Notes under the pieces: model-generated
Database searches by the model: none
What the model was told of the DNA's origin: nothing
The model's input: only the letters and a program-made list of their open reading frames with translations
NCBI GenBank assembly: GCA_016177515.1
Contig: JACOUZ010000251.1
Location: 1-7,760 of the forward strand
Direction: 5' to 3'
Origin: Acidobacteriota bacterium
GTDB taxonomy: Bacteria; Acidobacteriota; Polarisedimenticolia; Gp22-AA2
Length of the DNA: 7,760 nucleotides
Position numbers and translations under genes: made by a program
Shown here: in pieces, positions 1 to 6,462 of the stretch
How the letters are laid out: each line of letters begins with the position of its first letter
Numbering within the stretch: the first letter of the stretch is position 1

Positions 1-1
1 G

Positions 2-1981
2 TCCTACGGCAACAGCGGCACGGATGCGGCCACGGGCGTGGTGATCACGGACACGGTCCCGGCCAACACGACCTTCGTCTCGGCGACGGGGGGCGGGAGT
101 CTGGCGGGAGGCGTGGTGACCTGGAGCCTCGGGGCGCTGGCGGCCGGCGCTTCGGGGTCGGTGCAGCTCGAGGTGCAGGTGGCGAGCCCGCTGCCAAACG
201 GCACCCTGATCACCAATGCCGCGTACGGCATCGACTCCAACGAGACGCCGGCCTCGGCAGGCCCGCCGGTGACCCACACCGTTTCATCCTCCGCCAGCCT
301 GTCGGCGGCCAAAGCGTTCACCGACAACAACGGCGGCGCCCTGCAGCCGGGCGACGCCGTGACCTACACCATCACGGTGACCAACTCGGGCAATGACGAC
401 GCGACCGGCGTCAGCCTGTCGGACGCCATCCCGGCCAACACGACGCTCGTGCCCGGCAGCCTGACGTCGGACGATCCGGCCGATGTCAGGGTGGAAGGAA
501 ACCCGCTGGCGGTCTCCATCGGGACCCTGACCGGCGCGGGCGGAGCCGACAACGACGTGGTCGTCACGTTCCAGGTTCTCCTCGCGAGCCCGCTGGCGAA
601 CGGCACCGTGATCGCCAACCAGGCGGCCGTCACGGCGAACGGCGGCATCAGCATCGTCAGCGACGATCCGTCGACCCCGGCCCCCGGCGACTCCACGTCC
701 AGAACCGTGGCGTCGGCGCCGGTCCTGGGCGCGACGAAGGCGGCGGCGGACGACAACGGCGGCCTCCTGTTCGAGAACGAGACGGTCACTTACACGATCA
801 CGGTTACCAACTCGGGGAACGCCGACGCGACCGGCGTCGTCCTCTCGGACGCCATCCCGGCCGACGCCACGCTCGTGGCCGGCAGCCTGACCTCGGACCA
901 CTCGGGGGACATTCTCGTGGAGGGGGACCCCCTGACGGTGACCGTCGGCACACTCAACGGCGCTGGCGGGGCCGACGACGATGTGGTCATCACCTTCCAG
1001 GTGCGGCTCGACACGCCGCTGGCCGGCGGGGTGGTCATCGGCAACCAGGCGGCGGTCACCGCGAACGGCGGCCTCTCCATCGTTTCGGACGATCCGTCCA
1101 CGGCCGCCGCGAACGATCCGACCCGCCTGACGGTCACCGCCACCGGGCCCGTCCTGGCCGCGACCCAGACGGTCAGCGACCTCAACGGCGGCAGCCTCAA
1201 CCCGGGCGATGCGCTGGAATACACCATCGCCGTCGCCAACACCGGCTTCGGCGACGCCACCTCCGTCGCGGTGAGCGATCCCGTTCCGGGCAGCACCACC
1301 TACGTGACCGGCTCGATCACCGGGACCGGCGCGGACGACTCCGGCAATCCGAGCCTGGTGTGGAACGTCGGCACCGTGACGGCCGGAACGACGGTCACCC
1401 TGACCTACCGCGTGACCGTGGATCCCGCCACACCGGGCGGCACGGTGATCAGCAACCAGGCGACGCTCGTCGCCGCCGGCCCGATCAGCCAGATTTCGGA
1501 CGACCCGGGTCGCAACGACGGCGCCGAGACGGGCAACAACCCGGCCGATCCGGGCGACGACGATCCCACGCTGAGCGCGGCCGTCTACCTGGGCGACGTC
1601 CTGCAGATTTCGATCACGGCGGACACGCCGGTGGCGCAGAGAGGCGATTTCATCCTGTACACGGTGACCATCACCAATTCCACGGCGGAGCCGGTGCTCG
1701 GAGTCGATCTGAACGACCGCCTGCCGGTCGGGATGAAGATCGTCCCGGGGACGATCTCCCTGTGCGCGCCGGCGTGCGCGGCCCGGCCCGATCCGTCCCC
1801 GGCGATTCCTCTGATCGTCCCGATCGGTGTGGTCAACTCCGGGCAGACCGTCGTCCTGACCTACCGCGCCCTGGTCGGAAGCGGCGCCCTCATCGGCGAC
1901 CTCGAGACCATGGTCATGGGCCAGGATGCCGCGGCGCAGCGGTTGTCGGCCCCGGCGACCGGCACCGTGGCGCTTCTGGAG
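2..1981 (+). repeat. Five tandem DUF11-type (conserved surface repeat) coding units, first one partial
   Basis: Units run at about 2-295 (partial), 296-709, 710-1147, 1148-1567 and 1568-1981. Units 2 to 4 open with a DxNGG...GD...YTI pattern; unit 5 keeps only a GDFILYTVTITN-like version. NSGN.DATGV followed by SDAIPA is seen in units 2 and 3 and in looser form in units 1 and 4. Units 2 to 4 close with NQA...ISDDP or IVSDDPST. The period is about 142-146 codons. Units 2 and 3 match at 81 of 105 residues by an ungapped hand count, and their DNA is clearly similar (offset 426 bases). Unit 5 is the most diverged and carries the protein's only two cysteines. DUF11 units form beta-sandwich stalks in surface proteins; more units probably lie upstream. 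Confidence 0.85.
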
Positions 1982-4444
1982 GATCCGGAGTTCGATCTCG
2001 GCACGATCGTCGGCAAGGTGTTCGACGACAAGGACGGCAACGGCGTGCAGGGGGCGGGCGAGAAGGGTGTCGGCGGGGTCATGGTGGCGATGGAAGACGG
2101 CGTCTACGCGGTCACCGACGGCAACGGCATGTACCACATCGCGGCGGTCCGCCCGGGCAACCGGCTGGTCAAGATCAACGTCCACACCCTGCCGCCCCAC
2201 GACGGGATGACGCTCCCGGAAGCCCGGACGGTGACCCTGACGCCGGGTCTGCTCGCGAAGGTGAATTTCGCCGCCCGGATCAAGCCCCCCACGACCATCA
2301 GGCAGGGCCGGCCCGGGACGTACGGGATCGCGGTCACCGAGGAGAAGGTCCAGGCCCAGGCCGAGGTGATCGGGAACCTCGACGACATGACGGCCGTGGT
2401 GAACGGTGTTGCGGCCCGGCTGCCGAAGACGCGCGTCAAGATGGACGTCATGAGCCTGGAGCGGAACCTCCGGATCCTCAACGGCCGCCTGGAGAAGCCG
2501 GCGGTGTTCCGCATCGCCTACCCGGCGGAGCGCTCCGTCAGGGAGTGGGTGTTCGAGATCTTCGATTCCGAGATGCGGCGCATCCGGGGCTTCCGGGGAA
2601 CCGAAGGGAAGACCACCCGGATCACCTGGGACGGCAAGGACGCGGCGGGCGCCCTGGTGAAGGGCGGCTCGATCTACCAGTACCAGCTGACGATCGAGTT
2701 CGCCGACGGATCGCTCTCGAAGAGCCCCCTGCGCCTGTTCGGGGTGAACCGGACCAACGCCATCTCGTTCGAGCTGACCGGCGCCTCGTTCGAGACCAAC
2801 ACCGCCATCCTGAACCAGGGCGCCATGGCGATTCTGGCGGAGGTGACCCAGACCCTGAAAAAGCATCCGGACGAGAAGGTGGTGGTCCGCGGGCACACCG
2901 ACAACACCGGCGCCCCCGACTGGAACTCCCGCCTGTCGCTGATGCGCGCCGAGGCGGTGAAGGCCTACCTGGTGGCGGCGGGGATCGACGGCGCGCGCCT
3001 CATCAGCGAGGGCCGGGGCGCCGCGAGCCCGGTGGCCCCGAACAGCACGCCCGCCGGCCGGGCGCGCAATCGCCGCGTCGAGATCAAGGCCCTGCTCGAG
3101 GACACCGAGGTGGCGCGGACCTACGCGGAGTCCGGCGGAACCGGCGAGCGCGAGGTGGTGGTGAACGGCAGGACCATCCCGACCGACGAGGACGGATCGT
3201 TCCGCACCGTGGTCGACCCGGTCAAGGACCGCGGCCGCGTCTACGTCGGCATCAAGACCGAGGACGGAGGCGTCGCCGCGACCACCGTGATGCTGCCGAC
3301 GATCACCATCCTCGAGCCGACGACCGACGTGAAGCTGGAGATCGGCAAGCGCGAGGATGTGATCAGGCTGATGCAGCCGCAGCCCTCGGCCCAGGGACCG
3401 CGTTACCCGACGATCAAGATCCGGGTGCGCGGGCGGACGGACCCCGGGAACCAGGTGTTTCTGGACGGCGAAGCGGTGCCGGTGGGCCCGTCCGGCGAGT
3501 TCCGCACCGATCTGCCCCTGGCGATCGGCGAGAACACCTTCGGAGCCGTCGCGGTGGCGCCGAACGGCACCACCAGCCTGCTCAACCTGGCGGTCAACCT
3601 GAGCGGCGTCGACAAGAACCTCGACCTGATCACCGTGCGCAAGCCGGTGCCCCAGTTCACCATCGACCTGCCGCCGCGCGGCGCCGTCCTGTCGAGCCCG
3701 GGCCTGTTCGTGCGCGGCACCGCACCGGCGAAGGCCACCGTGACCATCAACAAGTGGCGGATGCCGGTCCTCCCGAACGGCGCCTTCGCGGGGACGATCC
3801 GGCTGCCCGAGGGCCCGTCGGTCATCGACGTCGTGGTCTCGATGCCGGACAGCACCGAAGGGCGGGTCGGGGTGCCGATCGAGGTGCGCAGCAACTACAT
3901 CTTCCTGGTGGCCCTGGGCGACGCCACGGTCGGCAAGATCACCGCCGAGGGCGAGGCGCCGGAGAAGTTCCGGGACGACCTCTCCGTCGACGGGCGCGCC
4001 GCCTTCTACCTGAAGGGGCGGATCCAGGGCAAGTACCTGATCACCGCCTCCATGGACACCGGCGAGGGCAGGCTCTCGGAGGCCGGCTCGCGCCTGGGAG
4101 ATCGCGACAACCGCTCGTTCTTCCGCAACCTGGATCCCGATTCCTTCTACCCCGTCTACGGCGACGGCAGCCGCACCTACGACGACACCAACAGCCAGGG
4201 ACGCTTCTATGTCCTGCTCGAGGCGCCCTACGGCAGAAGAGCGTGTCCAGGAGCAAGGACGGCCAGCCGCTCGGCCAGGCCGTGGTGTTCGCCGCCGTTC
4301 CCGAGACGCGGGCGGCCCACGACGAGTTCACGGGGACGGGCGGATCGCTCTTCTTCCTCCGCAACAAGGGGGTCGTTCCGGGGTCGGAGAAAGTGCGCCT
4401 GGAGGTCCGGGACAAGATCACCGGCATTCCGGTTGCCAACGTAA
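2..4444 (+). CDS. DUF11-repeat / SdrD B-like / OmpA-like / beta-barrel surface protein, N-terminal part (5' end outside window, 3' end frameshifted)
   Basis: The frame is open from the first full codon at base 2, already inside a DUF11 repeat, so the start and signal peptide lie upstream. Order of modules: DUF11-type repeats (2-1981); an SdrD B-like domain (about 1997-2272) with a calcium-type DDKDGNG motif at 2024-2044; a FlgD-like Ig segment with WDGKD at 2627; an OmpA-like domain (2762-3088); Ig-like modules (about 3146-3307, 3413-3604, 3653-3889); and the first barrel strands from about 3893. Known OmpA-like domains bind peptidoglycan, so an envelope role with a cell-wall tether is inferred. 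Family homology stops near 4236. The last 68 or so codons to the TAA at 4442 are an Arg/Ser/Pro-rich out-of-frame tail, and the barrel continues in the -1 frame. The product as written would lack most of its barrel. Domain calls are from pattern recognition; the exact biological role is unknown. Confidence 0.88.
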   Translation, partial: SYGNSGTDAATGVVITDTVPANTTFVSATGGGSLAGGVVTWSLGALAAGASGSVQLEVQVASPLPNGTLITNAAYGIDSNETPASAGPPVTHTVSSSASLSAAKAFTDNNGGALQPGDAVTYTITVTNSGNDDATGVSLSDAIPANTTLVPGSLTSDDPADVRVEGNPLAVSIGTLTGAGGADNDVVVTFQVLLASPLANGTVIANQAAVTANGGISIVSDDPSTPAPGDSTSRTVASAPVLGATKAAADDNGGLLFENETVTYTITVTNSGNADATGVVLSDAIPADATLVAGSLTSDHSGDILVEGDPLTVTVGTLNGAGGADDDVVITFQVRLDTPLAGGVVIGNQAAVTANGGLSIVSDDPSTAAANDPTRLTVTATGPVLAATQTVSDLNGGSLNPGDALEYTIAVANTGFGDATSVAVSDPVPGSTTYVTGSITGTGADDSGNPSLVWNVGTVTAGTTVTLTYRVTVDPATPGGTVISNQATLVAAGPISQISDDPGRNDGAETGNNPADPGDDDPTLSAAVYLGDVLQISITADTPVAQRGDFILYTVTITNSTAEPVLGVDLNDRLPVGMKIVPGTISLCAPACAARPDPSPAIPLIVPIGVVNSGQTVVLTYRALVGSGALIGDLETMVMGQDAAAQRLSAPATGTVALLEDPEFDLGTIVGKVFDDKDGNGVQGAGEKGVGGVMVAMEDGVYAVTDGNGMYHIAAVRPGNRLVKINVHTLPPHDGMTLPEARTVTLTPGLLAKVNFAARIKPPTTIRQGRPGTYGIAVTEEKVQAQAEVIGNLDDMTAVVNGVAARLPKTRVKMDVMSLERNLRILNGRLEKPAVFRIAYPAERSVREWVFEIFDSEMRRIRGFRGTEGKTTRITWDGKDAAGALVKGGSIYQYQLTIEFADGSLSKSPLRLFGVNRTNAISFELTGASFETNTAILNQGAMAILAEVTQTLKKHPDEKVVVRGHTDNTGAPDWNSRLSLMRAEAVKAYLVAAGIDGARLISEGRGAASPVAPNSTPAGRARNRRVEIKALLEDTEVARTYAESGGTGEREVVVNGRTIPTDEDGSFRTVVDPVKDRGRVYVGIKTEDGGVAATTVMLPTITILEPTTDVKLEIGKREDVIRLMQPQPSAQGPRYPTIKIRVRGRTDPGNQVFLDGEAVPVGPSGEFRTDLPLAIGENTFGAVAVAPNGTTSLLNLAVNLSGVDKNLDLITVRKPVPQFTIDLPPRGAVLSSPGLFVRGTAPAKATVTINKWRMPVLPNGAFAGTIRLPEGPSVIDVVVSMPDSTEGRVGVPIEVRSNYIFLVALGDATVGKITAEGEAPEKFRDDLSVDGRAAFYLKGRIQGKYLITASMDTGEGRLSEAGSRLGDRDNRSFFRNLDPDSFYPVYGDGSRTYDDTNSQGRFYVLLEAPYGRRACPGARTASRSARPWCSPPFPRRGRPTTSSRGRADRSSSSATRGSFRGRRKCAWRSGTRSPAFRLPT
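2762..3088 (+). other. OmpA-like peptidoglycan-binding domain within the large gene
   Basis: The segment begins at ISFELTGASFETN and ends at NRRVEIK, the usual limits of an OmpA-like domain. The core GHTDNTG is followed by NSRLSLMRAEAV. The Asp of HTD (codon at 2900) and the Arg of LSLMR (codon at 2945) are 15 residues apart. This is the spacing of the Asp271/Arg286 pair that contacts diaminopimelate in Acinetobacter OmpA, so both key ligands are kept and binding to peptidoglycan is likely. Its position in the middle of the chain, before the barrel and not after it, is opposite to classical OmpA. Confidence 0.9.
4219..4245 (+). other. Frameshift / indel junction in the barrel gene
   Basis: Upstream, the good frame reads GRFYVLLEAPYGR. 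Downstream, the good frame is -1 and reads KSVSRSKDGQPLGQ. The switch lies around 4235-4240 in an AGAAGAG run. The net change equals a loss of 1 base modulo 3. From memory of related proteins, the text between the FYVLLE-like and YG...DGQP-like blocks is usually some 25-35 residues longer, with a GNY/GNF and a TELA-like motif that are absent here. A deletion of about 80-110 bases, or a base-call or assembly error, would both fit. No canonical heptameric slippery site or downstream pseudoknot was evident. Confidence 0.75.
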
Positions 4445-6429
4445 CCCGCAGGAACTACGTTGATTACGAGATTGACTACGCGGAGGGCCGGGTCCTGTTC
4501 CGCGCTCCCGTCTCGTCGGTGGCCGATACCTCGACCATCATCAGCGACGGGATCCTGAACGGCAACCCGGTCTTCGTGATCGTGGACTATGAGTTCACCG
4601 ACGTGCCGGGTGCGGGGGTCGACGTCAACACCTACGGGGGGCGCGCCAGGGCGGCGCTCGGCGAGAAGCTCAGCGTGGGCGCGACCTACATCCAGGAGGA
4701 GCGCCCGGCCGGCACCTACTCCCTGGAGGGCGGGGACGTGACGGTGCGTTTGTCCGACTCGACGCGGGCCACCGCGGAGTTCAGCCAGAGCCAGAACGAG
4801 GCCCTGCCGCAGTTCCTCTCGACGGACGGCGGCCTGAGCTTCGGACAGAAGAGCGTGCCGTTCGGCAGCCGGAAGGCGCAGGCGTACAAGCTCGAGCTCG
4901 CCGCCGGCAAGGGCCCGGTGAAGGCGACCGGGTACTTTCGGCACCTCGACCGCGGCTTCTCCTCGTCGTTCACGGTGGCGCAGGATGAAAGCGACCAGGC
5001 GGGCGTGACGCTCGGGTTTGCGATGGGCAAGACCGGGGCGTTGAGCCTGCTCGTTGACCACAAGGACGTGACCGGTCTAGCGACCATCCGGACCTCGACG
5101 CTGCAGTACCGGCAGGCGTTCGGCAGGTTCGGGGCGACCGTCGAGGCGCGCTACCGCTCGACCGACAACCTGGCCTCGCCCGACGCCGCCGAGGGCATCG
5201 GCGCCCTGCGCCTCGACTACCGGCCGACGGCGAAGCTCGATTTCTACACGCGCTTCCAGGACGACTTCCTGCAGGAGGCCGGCGGATCGCCCGCGACCGC
5301 GGGCGTGAAGCGCCAGGCGGCGATCGGCGTCGACGCCCAGGTGTCGCCGAAGGTCACCGTGAAGGGCGAGCTGATCAACGGCGAGCAGGGGGACGGCGCC
5401 CTGCTCGGACTGACCACCAGGGTGGACGAGCGCACGCTGCTGTACGGCACCTACACGCTGTCGCCCGATCACGCCGGCGTCATGACCGGGACGCTGACGG
5501 CGGGGGCGGCCACCTCCCTGGGCGACCGCACGCGCCTGTACACCGAAGAGCAGTTCAAGAACAGCGACCGGGAGATCAGCACCAGCACGGTGGTCGGGAT
5601 GAACACGCGGCTGAGCGAGCGCTTCACGACCGGCATCAACGTCGAGCGCACGCGCCTGGACGGCGCCCTTGCGGGCCCCGACACGATCCGCCAGGCGGCC
5701 TCGGTGCACGCCTCTTTCGCCCACGCCCTGATCAAGGTGTTCTCGAAGCTCGAGCTGCGCCACGACGAGGCCCCCTCGCCCGGACCGCCGTCCCCGGCGA
5801 TCGATCGCGATCAGTGGCTGGCCGGCACCGCGGTCGAGATGAAGCTTTCGAGAGACTTCACGATCCTCGGCCGCTTCAATTACGGCGTCACGACCGACAA
5901 CCTCACGGACACCGACGTGACCGTCTTCCGCGAGCAGAGCGCCGGCGTGGCCTACCGGCCGGTGGCCTACGACTGGATCCAGGTCCTGGCGCGCTACACC
6001 GAGGTGCAGAACCTGCCGCCGGCCGTCCAGGTGGCGACGCCGGAGAAGAAGACCGACCGGGTCCTGTCGCTGCAGACGGTCGTCGATCTGCACCGCCGCC
6101 TGTCGCTGGCGGAGAAGTACGCCATCCGCGACCGCGCCATCGACCAGTCGGTCGTCACGGATCTGAAGAGCCGCCTCAGGCTCTGGATCAACCGCTTCAA
6201 CTATCACCTGAGCGACACCTGGGACGCGGCGCTCGAGTACCGCACCCTGATGATGGACGAGGGGGGCGACAACGCGTCCGACGGGTTCCTCTTCGAGGTG
6301 AACCGCCTGTTCTTCGGGCACCTGAGGCTCGGCATCGGCTACAACTTCACGGAGTTCACCGACAACGAGTTCTCGGCCAACGACTACTCCGCCAAGGGGT
6401 ACTTCTTCCGCATCCAGGGCAAGTACTGA
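4237..6429 (+). CDS. C-terminal outer-membrane beta-barrel part of the same gene, in the -1 frame
   Basis: About 730 codons in the frame -1 to the upstream part, ending at TGA 6427-6429. The text from 4237 continues the protein broken just upstream: a GTGGSLFFL block at about 4336, an EVRDKITG block, a DYEIDYAEGRVLF block and a GNPVFVIVDYEF block. Long alternating polar/hydrophobic strands rich in Tyr, Phe, Arg and Asp follow. It ends in GIGYNFTEF, then GYFFRIQGKY, an aromatic-terminated last strand typical of outer-membrane barrels. I recognise this as the barrel of large DUF11/OmpA envelope proteins of Gram-negative bacteria; what it transports or displays is not known. It has no signal peptide. 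A GTG at 4243 could be called a start, but the product would not be exported alone, so this is best read as one gene with the preceding part. There are no cysteines. Confidence 0.85.
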   Translation, partial: KSVSRSKDGQPLGQAVVFAAVPETRAAHDEFTGTGGSLFFLRNKGVVPGSEKVRLEVRDKITGIPVANVTRRNYVDYEIDYAEGRVLFRAPVSSVADTSTIISDGILNGNPVFVIVDYEFTDVPGAGVDVNTYGGRARAALGEKLSVGATYIQEERPAGTYSLEGGDVTVRLSDSTRATAEFSQSQNEALPQFLSTDGGLSFGQKSVPFGSRKAQAYKLELAAGKGPVKATGYFRHLDRGFSSSFTVAQDESDQAGVTLGFAMGKTGALSLLVDHKDVTGLATIRTSTLQYRQAFGRFGATVEARYRSTDNLASPDAAEGIGALRLDYRPTAKLDFYTRFQDDFLQEAGGSPATAGVKRQAAIGVDAQVSPKVTVKGELINGEQGDGALLGLTTRVDERTLLYGTYTLSPDHAGVMTGTLTAGAATSLGDRTRLYTEEQFKNSDREISTSTVVGMNTRLSERFTTGINVERTRLDGALAGPDTIRQAASVHASFAHALIKVFSKLELRHDEAPSPGPPSPAIDRDQWLAGTAVEMKLSRDFTILGRFNYGVTTDNLTDTDVTVFREQSAGVAYRPVAYDWIQVLARYTEVQNLPPAVQVATPEKKTDRVLSLQTVVDLHRRLSLAEKYAIRDRAIDQSVVTDLKSRLRLWINRFNYHLSDTWDAALEYRTLMMDEGGDNASDGFLFEVNRLFFGHLRLGIGYNFTEFTDNEFSANDYSAKGYFFRIQGKY

Positions 6430-6450
6430 GACGCGCCGGGGTGCGCTCGC

Positions 6451-6462
6451 GAGGCTGACGTG
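6451..6462 (+). promoter_or_regulatory. Ribosome-binding site and GTG start of the FecR-like gene
   Basis: GAGG at 6451-6454 is followed by five bases and then GTG at 6460. This is the first plausible start after the upstream stop in this frame. It places basic residues (ARKGTR) directly before a hydrophobic segment, as expected for a membrane anchor. The GTG at 6441 is in another frame and meets a stop at 6456. The gap 6430-6459 shows no T-rich terminator, so co-transcription with the barrel gene is likely. Confidence 0.65.

Noticed and set aside
284..2896. Long open frame on the minus strand (870 codons)
   Set aside because: It is antisense to clear DUF11, SdrD-like and OmpA-like coding sequence. 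Its product is Arg/Gly/His/Asp-rich with no recognisable domain, as expected from an open shadow in GC-rich DNA.
1360..4236. Upstream extension of the barrel's frame back to an ATG at 1360
   Set aside because: This stretch translates into Arg/Gly/Pro/Asp-rich low-complexity text, while the +1-shifted frame gives DUF11, SdrD-like and OmpA-like domains. The frame is open only because of the base composition.
4219..4245. Programmed ribosomal frameshift
   Set aside because: There is no X XXY YYZ heptamer or obvious downstream structure, and related proteins appear to have extra sequence here. A deletion or sequence error is simpler.
4209..4463. Small plus-strand ORFs overlapping the main genes (also at 1926-2210, 5814-6458 and 7299-7715)
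   Set aside because: All lie in alternative frames of well-supported coding sequence and have Arg-rich, domain-free translations.
5077..6321. Minus-strand open frame (414 codons) opposite the barrel
   Set aside because: The composition is shadow-like and no motif is visible, while the plus strand encodes convincing barrel strands and a proper C-terminal end.
6430..6459. Terminator hairpin in the gap between the two genes
   Set aside because: There are only weak GC-rich inverted bits and no T run, and the gap holds the next gene's ribosome-binding site.
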